Source: Adiantum capillus-veneris (lineage: Eukaryota; Streptophyta; Polypodiopsida; Polypodiales; Pteridaceae). Taken from it: a stretch of 64,000 bases of DNA. Of this stretch, positions 52,645-63,300 are shown piece after piece. Numbering within the stretch: position 1 is the stretch's first letter; every line of letters begins with the position of its first letter. The stretch lies in NCBI GenBank assembly GCA_014529385.2, contig CM043958.1, forward strand, positions 123,990,817-124,054,816, read 5' to 3'. The position numbers were made by a program, and so were the translations under genes. The notes beneath the pieces were generated by a model. The model searched no databases. It saw nothing but the letters and a program-made list of their open reading frames with translations, and was not told the origin of the DNA.

Positions 52645-52920
52645 GTAACCTTTCATATCTGTTTTTGTTTGCTCATCAACTGTAGACACATATTGCCATT
52701 TTCATCAGACTGCCTGCTCCAGCCCGCACTTTCTCCTGGTGTTACATCTCAAACCTTGGCATTGTGCATGTGGAAGTTTGTCATGCTTCAGAAAAGGAGA
52801 AAAATATTCATGGTCATACGCTGTCTCACTCACCTTGAGCTCAAAGTAGAACCAAGTCATAGAAGCTCACCACTGACAGAAGGACGTGAAATAGGCTAGG
52901 TTGAGGGTTCAAAAGCTTTT

Positions 52921-54060
52921 TAAAGGTCTCAATTCAAAACTTATAAGCCATGGATGGATCAACAAGATCAACAAGGAATGCGCTTTGATCAAGGTACACT
53001 GCAAACGTTTCAAGCATTTGCTATGTTTATGCAACAACAACAAGCTGCAAAAAGAAGGGAGGTGTCAACAACCAAAGCCCTTCTGACTATTGTGAATGAA
53101 AAGATTTTTTTGAAGGGAAAGATGTCACAAAGTATCTTGGTGATTATGTGAAGGAGATGGATATACAACGATCAATAAAGGCGGATATGATTGGAAGTTT
53201 TGAGCTTGTTGTGGTTCCTAAGATTAGAGACCATGTAAGGGAATCAGGAAAGAGCATAGAAGAGATTGGGAGCAATTCAAATTAGCCTTAAAGGAGGAAT
53301 ACCATATGGAGGACTTTGGAAGGGCTACAAAAAAAACTTTTTTAAGGGATCAAGAACAGAGCGATATACTTTGGAAAGCGAAAAGATTGAATTGTCTCTT
53401 AAAGCTGTAGGTTTGAACTTCAAGAAAAGTTAAAAGAGTTACGTTCAAAAGACGAGAATACAGAACATGGTCTAAGATCGAGTGGAAAGAGGTTAAGGAT
53501 TCGGCCTCATTGCTTGCTAAGAGGCAACGACGTAGAGACAAAGATGGTGGTGAATGGTGCTACTACTACCTTTAGCATGCTTGAGATTCCAATGAAGCCT
53601 ACTATTGTGATTCAAAAAGGTGACAATTTTATGCTTGATGAGCTTGTTAAGGGCATGCGAGAAATAAAATTAAAGCTGGCAGGCTTGAAGAGAAATTGCA
53701 ACCTTTTGGGAAAAAATTCCAAAGTAAAGAAGGCTTCATGCATAGGCGTATATGGTGTGATAACACAGATCATGGTAGAAGAGATTGTGATAGCATCAAT
53801 GCTTGAAAAGAGATCTTGCGTTTTTAAAGGATTGGAAGATCTATTTGCGTGAGACAGGCATGCCATTGGAAAAGAACTTTGAAAAAGGAGGTATGCGGAA
53901 GGCAATGGAGAATATGGTAACCAATCATGCCATCTCTGTAGTAAAAGCAGCACGTATGGGGCGAAGATAAAGCCCATTCCAAAGAGAGGATCAAAGCCTG
54001 TTAAAGATGTTTTTGATGACGTCGATGGCTTCTGGCCATATGCAATTTCTTTGGTCGAGA
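52921..54060 (+). pseudogene. Decayed Ty3/gypsy gag in POLH intron 6
   Basis: Frames give QTFQAFAMFMQQQQAAKRRE, GKDVTKYLGDYVKEMDIQRS, ELVVVPKIRDHVRESGKSIE and EQFKLALKEEYHMEDFGRAT, then KKTFL. This is the FKxALKEEY...TKKTF pattern of a gypsy gag lineage, similar to the - strand fragment at 11140-11930. It has many stops and shifts and no pol. Confidence 0.65.
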
Positions 54061-54317
54061 AAGGAAAGGTAACTAAATAGGTACTACATTAAAATGGTGA
54101 TGCATACGCCACACCACAAGTTGGGACGATCTCGTTGACTCTTTGTCAATGTATACTTATATTGCCAAATGTCATAACAACATAGCAATTGTAGAAGAGT
54201 AGTGGAGGCGTGAAAATGGGGATGAAGGACCTTCTAAATTCAAAGAGGGTTGCAAGCTGTGGGGGAAGAAAAGATCCAAGGACCCTCTCATGTGGCTTCA
54301 ACATAGTTGTCTCCTCC

Positions 54318-56977
54318 TGTCACGTGCACATCTAACCCTCTGTGCATGTGGTTAAGCTGTAACTCCTACTTCTAGGGTTTAGGACAACCTAGAAAGTGTT
54401 CTGGCACCCTTGTGAGCCTGTATGTAGGATGTGCATGTTCAGGTACTTTAGATTAATTGCATACCTTCGGATTGCACATGAGCACAACCAGTGTTTGCTA
54501 GGTGTAGGCATTGGGGAGTGTTCCCATACAGCTGCATTAGTACCCAACCTAGTTATTTCTCTGCATGTGAAGCACCTCTTATAAGTGAGTCTATTAACTC
54601 ATTAATAAGTGACATTTTAAGAAATCATGGGATTTTTATTGGCATCGCTCGACAAAGCTTTAATCCCATATATAAGTGACCCTAGTGGTCACTTCTCAAG
54701 CATAAGACGAGTACCTGTAGTACAAGCACCAATAACACCATGCTCTAGCGTTTTTGTAGGCAGTACCACCATCAGCATCCATAGCGTTTTTCCATCAGCA
54801 TACTCAGCCCACCAACGTTTTTAGTCTAAAGTAGTACATTTGCATCGTCGTCAGTTCTCAGCCCCTAGCGCTTTTAGAAGTTGCAGATTCAGCCATAGTC
54901 GCAACGTTATGCCATTAGATCAGCCAGCGTTTTCAATTTTCAGCCATAACCTTGCCGTACCGTCGTAGATCCAGCCATCAGTACCAACGTTTTCAGTTTT
55001 CAACCCATCGCCGACATCGGCCATAGCAAATCAGCCCATAGCCTTGTCAAGCTTGCAGATCCCATTCAGCATCCCTAGCGTTTTGAATTTTTCAGCCCTT
55101 AGCCTTGCAGATCCAAGTACCTATTGTAATGAGCTTGGGCACCCAAAGTCTAGAATCTGTCGTGACATGAGAGAGAATCACTTAAAATACTTCACAACTT
55201 TAAAATCACGGTTTAATTTGGTCGACATGGCCCGGCGTAGTTTCGTACCAAGAGATATTGGCCCCAAAGACTAGCGTTCCTTTCAGTATTTATTTTTGTA
55301 TTAATCTTTGAGCAAAGGACAATGAATCCGCGTGTGCTCACTCTCAGACTCTGCGTCCAGATGCTCTGAGAAGTGAGGCCCTTAGGGCTCTTTTATTCTT
55401 ACAAGGGATGCCCAAAAGCAGAGCCCCAAAAGCAGCTAAACTCAAAAGCAAACTGTTCCAAAAGCAATGATCCCAAAATCTGCCAGCAAAAAGCACCAGC
55501 GTGGTTTACGAAAATCCGTACAACTGCCACATCAGCAGTCAACGCAAAACGCGGAAATCCGTATAGTCTGCCACGTCGTCAGCGCAAAATCCGGGTATTC
55601 GTATAGTTCTGCCACGTTAGCACGCCGTGTGTGTCTGGGTTACACTGTCACGTCATCAATTTGTGACATACCCCCCTCTTGAAAGAATTGTAATCGCCCT
55701 CGATTACACTTGCAAAACAAACAGAGGCCATTAACTGTTGACATCACTCGACATCACAGGACATCACTCGACATCACTTGACAAATCACAGAAAAAAATT
55801 CATTTGAAATCTCAGACCATGATTGCCAGCAACATATTTAGCAACCACATCTATATCCATTCCGGACCTCACTAATGTCAGGTTAACTAACCCCATATTG
55901 CGATCATGTCTATAGAGATTTTCGGCTCAAGCACTGTCATCTGCAAGTAGTCATTCGCCTCAAGCACTGTCGTGTGCGAGAAATATTTTGCCTCAAGCAC
56001 TGTCATGTGCGAGAATTCTTTTCCGCAAATCCCAATCCATCACTAATGAACAGAGTGGTTCAATCATTCATTCCATTGAAGCAGTCGTGCTTCATGATTC
56101 GTTATCAGGTTCATTCGAGAGCTGTCACTGCTTCAAAATCATCATTATCTCATTCTTAATCCTGTTATCCATTCACAAATAGCAGGAACTTCCATAAAAC
56201 GTTAGTTTCATTCAAAATTCATGATACTTATCGGGTCAAATTCATCATTCTTATCTCGAATCGAAAGGATATCCAATTCATTTATGATACGAGTGTAACA
56301 AGCTTGGTCACCCCAAGTCTAGAATCTGTCGTGACACGAGAGAGAATCACTTAAAATACTTCACAACTTTAAAATTAGAGTTCAATTTGGTCGACACGGC
56401 CCGACGTAGTTCCGTGCCAAGAGATATTGGCCCCAAAGACTGGCGCCCCTTTCGGTATTTATTTTCGTATTAATCTTTGAGCGAAGTACAATGAACCCGC
56501 GGGTGCTCACTCTCAGACTCTGCGCCCAGATGCTTTGAGAAGTGAGGCCCTTAGGGCTCTTTTATTCTTACAAGGGATGCCCAAAAGCAGAGTCCCAAAA
56601 GCAGCTAAACTTAAAAGCAAACTGTTCCGAAAGCAATGATCCCAAAATCTGCCAGCAAAAAGCACCAGCGTGATTTAAAAAAATCCGTACAACTGCCACG
56701 TCAACAATCAACGCAAAATGCGGAAATCCGTACAGTCTGCCACGTCATCATGTCATTGCGAAATCCGGGTGTCCGTACAGTTGTGCCATGTCATCACGTC
56801 GTGTGTGTGTCCGGGTTGCACTACCACATCATCAATTTGTGACACCTATAGCAAGATCCATCATCATCTCAACATCTAGGACCATTGTTTCAGCATATGT
56901 GCAATCTAAAGCAAATACCTCTCTAGTGATAGAGAGGGGGCCCATTGGAGGGGGTTTGGGACCCCATCTGGTGTTAG

Positions 56978-57008
<31 letters not shown>

Positions 57009-57174
57009 CTTTACTCACAGAAACTTCACTCATAGTATCACTCTCTTCTCTCTCTAGTCTTTGCACATCTCTCATGAAAGAAAGAAACTCTTTCATTTAG
57101 TAAAAGGAACCTTGTGTACGCATTGAGCACTCATCGTGAGCATTCACCATCATTTACTTCAGCTGCACATGACA
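54318..57174 (+). repeat. 5' LTR of element E (LARD family), split by a TRIM-like element
   Basis: It starts TGTCACGTGCAC and ends AGCTGCACATGACA before a primer site. It holds repeated AGCGTTTT / CAGCC words in the sense opposite to the LARD-A/B LTRs. Without the insertion at 55135-56844 and its extra TSD copy (56845-56849) it is about 1.14 kb, close to the LARD LTR size. A (TC)n run is at 56982-57008. Confidence 0.75.
55135..56844 (-). mobile_element. 1.7-kb TRIM-like deletion derivative of the gypsy-1 superfamily
   Basis: LTRs at 55135-55668 (534 bp) and 56294-56844 (551 bp), TSD CCTAT at 55130-55134 and 56845-56849. The interior is only 625 bp without coding capacity. It keeps the PPT (55669-55687) and the ACATCAC-repeat region found next to the gypsy-1 PPT (25800-25850). 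The expected primer site left of 56294 reads CTCGTATCATAA in complement, so it is lost or diverged. Confidence 0.9.
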
Positions 57175-57175
57175 T

Positions 57176-57187
57176 TGGTATCAGAGC
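57176..57187 (+). other. Element E primer binding site
   Basis: TGGTATCAGAGC one base after the LTR end at 57174. Confidence 0.9.
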
Positions 57188-57757
57188 TCTTTGGCAGTGC
57201 TCGGTATAATCACTCAAGGAAAGAACCTAAAGAACCTCTCTTAGATTTATTTTGTTAAAGAAGTTTCGTGTCTCTGCCCTGGACCTATTAACCACTTCCA
57301 CCCTTAGTCCTCGCGGATTGGGCACGCTTGTCTTCATCGCTTTGTCTTAAGGGTCATTAAGCCATAAAGAACCACATTATTTTTTTCTACTTGTTTGAGA
57401 TTACACGTAACTCAAGACCACTTTGGCGTGTCGATCTCTCTAATTTGTGTTTTTGACGATTGATAGGTAACCCAGAAAAGAAGGGCTTGTCTAGCCTCCC
57501 CTCGTTTCTGTTTTTCACTCATTGAGAGCGGACCTTGCACATTGCGACAGGCTAATCGACGTGAGGTAGGAAAAAGCAACTGGGGTGTGAGTGCAAGGCG
57601 CCAAGGGGTGCACCCGTGCACCCTCAGGAAGGAGTTGAGCTTGGGTAAGAGAAAAGCCTTCTTCAACGTACATTGCAAGCAGTACCAAGTACCAAGAATC
57701 CCAAGTACCGAAGTACAACAAGTACCCAGCTACCCCAAGTACCCCAAGACTCAATGC

Positions 57758-58640
57758 ATGGTCATCACCAGAAGCGGGATGGATACTTTGCATGAAGGTG
57801 CTGAAAGTGGAATTGGAGAAGAAGAAGTTCTTACACCAGGAGGACCATCTCTAGATCTCCTCCGTCCCCATCTATGCCACGGATTGCACCAAATTCTATG
57901 GAGGCTTTGGTAAAGTCTATGATGGAGATGGTGCTACAGAGGGAACGAGAAGCGCAACCTGTAGCTGCTGAAGAAAAGAGGGTAGCTATAAGGCTAGAGC
58001 GTGAGCAGGCATGCAAAGCTCAACGTATAGCAGTGAAAGAAAAGAAGGTAGCTATGGAGCTAGAGCGTGAGGTGCTCTAGCAGGCACGCAAAGCTCAATG
58101 TATAGCGGTTGAAGAAAAGAGGGTAGCTATGGAGCTAGAGCATGAGGCGATGCGAGACCAATGCATGCAAGACTTGGCCCTGCAAGTGCTCCTTGAAGAG
58201 GGATTCACTCAAGGAGGCTGGCAAGTCATCATGCAGACCAGGTAGAGACGTCGACTCCAACAATCCAATCATTGAAAAGTTGACTTTCGTAAGTATGATG
58301 GTAAGATGGACGCTTCTGGGATTTATCTTGGTTGCATCAATTTAACGCTTATTTTGCTACTAACAAGAAAAACAGTAACAATAAATTTTTGCTGCTGTCA
58401 TGTATGTGTTGGGTGATGCCATTAATTGGTATCAAGCTTGGCAAGAGGCACAGTTGGTCGAGCATCTTGAGCATGCCGCGGATGGTGCACTATTGTCTTA
58501 GAGTTGGGCCAACTTCCAAGACAAACTCAATGCTTGTTTTATGCCACTGCAGTACCTTTGATCGGTTGAAAGAGGATTGGGGAGGCCTCAAGCAAAATGG
58601 AACTCTTGTTATGTCTTTTTCTAACCGTATTTTTTAGATT
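57758..58640 (+). pseudogene. Element E gag with coiled-coil repeats
   Basis: It begins [14 protein letters not shown], the LARD signature. A coiled coil follows, made of ~3 repeats like EEKRVAIRLEREQACKAQRI (57870-58170). The capsid-like part is DGKMDASGIYLG, DAINWYQAWQEAQLVEHLEH and SWANFQDKLNACFMPLQYL. It shows that the LARD ORF is a gag N-terminus normally followed by a capsid. Several stops and shifts are present. The element is cut off near 58690, where LINE F sequence starts. Confidence 0.6.
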
Positions 58641-58699
58641 GGTGTTTGATTGCGTCGGATGAGGATCGCAAGGACGCTTAATATGCCTATGGTATATTA

Positions 58700-60075
58700 A
58701 GCTTAATATACCAATGGCTCTATCAACTAATATATCTATGGTATAGGTCGGCTCTGAAGTTTGTTGTGAAGCTTGCTCATCTGACTGCCGAGTCCCTGCT
58801 CTAAAGAAGTCAGTGATCTCCCTCTGTAATCTCCCTGTGTCTGCGCAGCTCTAGCAAAAGTAACCAGGGGCATCTCTGATCGTGATATCTCATGACTAGC
58901 CAACGGTCCAAAGCCCTCTCTGAATAGACAATGAAAGCGGCCTTGTATCTCATAGTATATTGGACAATGAAAAATGTGATGTAACTCTGTCTCTAGCTCT
59001 ATATGATACAACTGGCAAATCTTGGCCTCTGCTGGTACTCTCCTAAATTTGTCAATCTCAATCTCTAAGTGATGCGCTGATGTGCGCATCTGACCAATAA
59101 ATAGCACATTGTATCCCATGGGATAAATGAGTGTCCATATAGGTGGGTCTAATCACATATCCATCCTTTGTTAGTTGGAGAAGATGCTCTCTATAGAAGC
59201 CACTGTGTCGGCTATATCCATGTGCTCCTGGCATCTAGCTGAATCAAATCCTGACGTATGAGTCTAGAGATCTCTGTCCGCCGTGTGAGAGATAGGGAGG
59301 GTGCATCCAAGGAGTATTGGAACGGAGGCAGTCTATCCATGCTGAAACCATGTGACTGAAACCATGATGTCATCTGCCCATACCAGCATGCTGTATCCTC
59401 CTGTAGTGCTAGTTGTGAGGATGACTCAAGGGCTAGCCGAGCATATCTGTCTCTGGGGAGGTCCCATAAACTATGCATGAAGGATACTGATCTAGTAATT
59501 GCCTCGACCACGAGAAGGGGGGCAGCTAGCTCGGCTCGAATAATCTCATGTGACAATGAGGCCTTAGTCAGAATCATCTGAGAGATCATAGAGACTAAAG
59601 GCCTCTCCATACATCTCCATCCATTAGTGCTACCAGATCTGCCATGATGGTCCAGTGAGGGTCCCCAAATCTGAACTCCGTAAAGCATAGCTGAAGCCAC
59701 TGGAGTGTCAAAAAGTCAGAGATTTGTTGGAGGTTCCTGAAATTGCACGTGCAAACACATCCTCTCCAATCCTCCCAAGGCTGCATAAGCTCTCGTCAGT
59801 CTAGTCTCTACTTCTCTCCTCAATGAAAACACCGGTCCACTGAAGACTACCCCAAGATAAGTGTATGCATATGTATACTCCACCGTCTCCTGGCCATATG
59901 TAAATGTGGGTGCTGACCTCTTGACCCACTGTGGTGTGGTGTTAAACACCATAACCTTGGTTTTCCCCAAGTTAACAAACAATCCACTATCATGAGCAAA
60001 TGTGTACAAAGTATCTAAGTGACGCTACATCCCCTCCGGGGAGTGAGAAATCAACACAATGTCATCAGCATATAA

Positions 60076-60078
<3 letters not shown>
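58700..60078 (-). mobile_element. LINE F, truncated at both ends
   Basis: Same family as LINE A. 59716-60009 (-) has [20 protein letters not shown] and [16 protein letters not shown]. 59212-59700 has the connection segment ([20 protein letters not shown]). 58736-59119 has the zinc motif (ICQLYHIELETELHHIFHC, where one Cys is Tyr). The 5' end stops inside the RT YADD box at 60078, abutting (GA)n. The 3' end lacks the (TC)n tail. Confidence 0.8.
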
Positions 60079-60118
<40 letters not shown>

Positions 60119-60132
60119 GATGATGATGATGT
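60079..60132. repeat. (GA)n plus (TGA)n between LINE F and LINE D
   Basis: 36 bp of GA, then TGA repeats; in - orientation this is the tail of LINE D. Confidence 0.9.
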
Positions 60133-61509
60133 TGTATTTACGTCCTCGGGGGGCCAAAATGACCCATGGGACCACAAAAAAATTTAAAAGATGCTCCCCT
60201 CATGTGTGTAGAGGGGGTAGTCGGCTAGTAGCTTTCTTGTGTGTGAGTGTTGTGTGATGATCCAATACTTTGGCAAAGTAGATGCCTAAAGCTACTGGGG
60301 AGGGGTGTGTCCGAGAGAGAAGCTCCTCAAAGGTGACATCCCCTTGCAATAGCAGTGGGAAATCAGCACGGATGTGTGCGTATGCTGGGCACTCGATGGT
60401 GATTTGGGCCTCGCTTTCCACTTTGTTTAAATTGCATTGTGTGCATGTCCTTCTATTTTCCTTAATATTCAGCCACCCTCCCGTTTCAATCTTGAGCATG
60501 TGTGATCGCGTCCGCATCAAAGTAATGGCCCGTCTTGCCCGGTGGGACATAGGTGTCCTGATATGCATCTGGGTGTCCCCAGTCTTGTAGGTCTCCCAAT
60601 ATCGTGTATTGATGTGTTTGCCGTAGTATTCAAATTTGGACCTGTGTACTGCTGTACTCCATCTAGTGTGTAGGGCTTCAAGTATGCTTCTGTCAAAATT
60701 CAGCCCATGCTCATGTTCAGTGGCTTCCTCTATATGCATATCCACATGGTCTCCCACATTCCATCTAGAGAACCATTTCCGTATGTTTTCTACGAGACTG
60801 GATGTGAGAAATTTACTCTTGTAATTCTTTTGCAGTTTACATCCGGCTTGCCATGCCATGTGGGGTAGACGGCTCTCCGGCATCATCTTAGCTTTCATGA
60901 GGTATCTGTGTACCCTCTGTAAGGCTTGCATTTCCAAGGGTCTCTTGCCTGTCTTCAAAAGCATCACTGAGTATGGGGTGGTAGTTTTGATCCCCATGTG
61001 TCTACATAGGATTTTTTTCTGTATCTTTTCAATGTCATTCCAAGTGCTATCGGGGATACTCCCCCCCCATACCTCTACACCGTAAAGTATTGTTTGGACC
61101 ACGCATACATCAAATGCCATAGACTTGATTTCCCATCGCTTTGTGACACTTTGCTTGCATATGTTCTCAAATTCATAGTATTTCGCTTGTCCTGCATCAA
61201 TTCTGTTTTGCGTGCAACTTCCCCATGCATGGTTTGAAGGTACATAGATGCCCAAGTACTTGAACCTCTCAACCGCTTGGAGTGTTTGCCTGTCATACGT
61301 GATGATGGGCTGATTCTCATTTCTACATGTGTGGACCGACATTACCTTTGTTTTGGCTACATTGACTGACAAGCCCGTTGCATTGCAAAATGCATGTACT
61401 GCATCCAAAAGTTTCTGTAGAAGGAGGGCCTTGTAGGCAAAGAGAACCACATCATCGACATATATGAGGAGAAGAAGCGTGAAAGTACCAATGCTAGGGT
61501 GATCTCCCC
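60133..61509 (-). mobile_element. LINE D, a second LINE family, 5'-truncated
   Basis: The 3' end contains GGCCAAAATGACCCATGGGA, related to the LINE A/B/C terminus, but the ORF is clearly different. The 5' end near 61509 abuts CT/TA/GA simple repeats that form the tail of LINE E. Confidence 0.75.
60200..61450 (-). CDS. LINE D ORF, RT thumb to zinc motif
   Basis: 416 residues open. It has TGLSVNVAKTKVMSVHTCRN (RT thumb) and VERFKYLGIYVPSNHAWGSC. The connection segment follows, with VVQTILYGVEVWGGSIPDST, then TCTQCNLNKVESEAQITIEC (zinc motif with CX2C...EC). The RT palm with YADD lies just beyond the truncation; the sequence at 61460 gives DDVVLF-like residues. The long intact frame suggests a fairly recent insertion. 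The first Met is internal, not native. Confidence 0.75.
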   Translation of the reverse strand: MVLFAYKALLLQKLLDAVHAFCNATGLSVNVAKTKVMSVHTCRNENQPIITYDRQTLQAVERFKYLGIYVPSNHAWGSCTQNRIDAGQAKYYEFENICKQSVTKRWEIKSMAFDVCVVQTILYGVEVWGGSIPDSTWNDIEKIQKKILCRHMGIKTTTPYSVMLLKTGKRPLEMQALQRVHRYLMKAKMMPESRLPHMAWQAGCKLQKNYKSKFLTSSLVENIRKWFSRWNVGDHVDMHIEEATEHEHGLNFDRSILEALHTRWSTAVHRSKFEYYGKHINTRYWETYKTGDTQMHIRTPMSHRARRAITLMRTRSHMLKIETGGWLNIKENRRTCTQCNLNKVESEAQITIECPAYAHIRADFPLLLQGDVTFEELLSRTHPSPVALGIYFAKVLDHHTTLTHKKATSRLPPLHT

Positions 61510-61510
61510 C

Positions 61511-61601
<91 letters not shown>
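61510..61601. repeat. (CT)n (TA)n (GA)n compound tract
   Basis: About 22 bp CT, 28 bp TA and 41 bp GA; a near-perfect self-complementary stretch at the LINE E tail. Confidence 0.95.
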
Positions 61602-61604
<3 letters not shown>

Positions 61605-61723
61605 AATAAAATGAAATGTTATATTAACGTCTTCAAAAGGCCAGAGTGACCTATGAGACCAAATTGATACAAAAGTGGTGAATCTGTTACAATGTTTGAA
61701 AAGTGTGAAAATAAATGCGAAAA

Positions 61724-61725
<2 letters not shown>
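61602..61725 (-). mobile_element. LINE E, 3' terminal fragment
   Basis: It matches the LINE C 3' terminus (AATGTTATATTAACG, TCTTCAAAAGGCC) and stops at the next GA tract. Confidence 0.75.

Positions 61726-61782
<57 letters not shown>
61726..61782. repeat. (GA)n tract
   Basis: 57 bp of GA, directly joined to an LTR fragment starting CTGGCTCCAAAG. Confidence 0.95.
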
Positions 61783-61785
<3 letters not shown>

Positions 61786-62054
61786 GCTCCAAAGACTGGC
61801 GCTCCTTTCGGTATTTCTTTCTTCTTGATGATCACTAAAGTACAACGGTTGAGGGACTCCTCTTTGCAGTGCTCCCAAGCTAATCTACTAGAGGGGGAGC
61901 CCTTGATGCTTTTTTATAGGTTACATGGGGCCCCCAAACTGGGCGCCTTAGATGCTTTTTGGATAGCCAAAAGCAGAACCCAAAATCTCACGGCAAGAGC
62001 CTGCACCAAAAGCTATTGTATGGATTTGGGAGTTGCAACACAAAATCCGTTGGC
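61783..62054 (-). repeat. LTR fragment with conserved box
   Basis: A piece of a divergent LTR of the gypsy-1 superfamily. The box is at 61785-61820, followed by CTAAAGTACAACGG as in the other copies. It is cut on the left by (GA)n and on the right by the LTR at 62055. Confidence 0.6.
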
Positions 62055-62665
62055 TGTAACGGGAACGGGCACGACATGCCAACGGAAAAGAAGAGGCTGA
62101 ACAACTTTAAGCACTTCAAATAACAACTGAACTGAAGTGTGAACGAGATGCACAACACATGAGAGGGGGAGTGGCGGAGTTTCACCCCGAGAGAGCACTG
62201 GCCCCAAACGATGGCGCCCCTTTCGGTATTTCTTTATATTGCTTGAACTCAGTACAACTCTGGTACTCCATGCCCTGCACCTCCACGTGGAGCGTGCCAG
62301 AGAATGAGCCCTTGGCTCATATTTAAAGGCCCTTGGCATGAGAAGCAGTTAAATGAAAGGCTTCAAGTTCTAAAAGCATCTGGCTCAAGAGCAGGCGCTG
62401 AAATCAGTCAGCAGAAAATATGAAAATCCGTACAGTTTTGCCACATTAGCATCTGCAGTGTAAAACACGGAATTCCGTACAGGTTGTCACGTGGCACTAT
62501 CAGTGCAATTCGTGGGCGTCTGTACAACTGCCACGTCATCAGGTTTTACGCAAGCTTGTGTGTGGGAGCGCTGGTCCTGCTTTATTTATGTATAGGCCCC
62601 ATCGAACGGGTATCTGCATGTTGGCTCCGTTCTTCAGTGGCTTGACACATCAACAATTTGTGACA
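62055..62665 (-). repeat. Probable solo LTR, divergent gypsy-1 superfamily
   Basis: Starts TGTAACGGG and ends TTTGTGACA. The box is at 62200-62235. U3-side modules CCGTACAG / GCCACGTCATCA recur at 62430-62560. Flanking 5-mers agree only 4 of 5 (GTTGG/GTTGC if shifted one base), so the TSD is not perfect. Confidence 0.6.
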
Positions 62666-62744
62666 GTTGCTGCCTTGTTAGCAGTTGTAGATGCAATTTT
62701 AATACTTGGCTTGATTCAATGTCCGGCCAGGTTTGGGTGGACTT

Positions 62745-63100
62745 TTAGTCCATTGAGTAGTGCCATGTCATCACACTTGTGATACTCATTGAGATCATTG
62801 ATCCCCATAAGAAATACAACCATATCATTCTTCTTGTGTAGTTGTCTCCATCTAGTTTGTCCTTGGCAGACGACATGCTAAAAACATGATTGTTGTCAGC
62901 CATGGCTGGTGACTGCACTTGATGCAAGAACTGCCTCCATGATGGTTGTCGTAGACTTCTTGTAATCTGGTTTGGATCTCGTTGGTCTCAACATGTTGGG
63001 TAAGCAATGTAGCGATGAGCTCTTGCATGGAATTGTCTTGTAATACTTCCTTATCTGCTTTCAAAGCGAGCCGCCTCTTCGTAAGGGTCTCTGAGTGAAA
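62745..63100 (-). pseudogene. Copia gag N-terminal fragment
   Basis: 62745-62927 has MADNNHVFSMSSAKDKLDGD then NYTR, the KLxGxNYxxW start of copia gag with Trp changed. 62852-63064 in another frame encodes a charged helical stretch (LIATLLTQHVETNEIQTRLQ). No LTR or pol is attached with certainty. Confidence 0.5.
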
Positions 63101-63110
63101 CTGGCCTGCA

Positions 63111-63300
63111 CATAGTAGAGGGCGGTACTAATTCAATTGCTTGTTAAATTTACATAGAGGATTGAGAAGAAGAGAGAACACAGATGCATCTAGCAACTAG
63201 AATGTCATAGTAGAGGGCGGTACTAATTCAATTGCCTGCTAAATTTACACAGAGGATTGAGAAGAAGAGAGAACACAGATGCGTCTAGCAACTAGAATGT
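63111..63300. repeat. 95-bp tandem duplication
   Basis: Copies 63111-63205 and 63206-63300 share CATAGTAGAGGGCGGTACTA and GAGAACACAGATGC; non-coding. Confidence 0.85.

Noticed and set aside
62055-62665. LTR with a perfect TSD
   Set aside because: The flanking five bases agree only four of five even after a one-base shift, so I report it only as a probable solo LTR.
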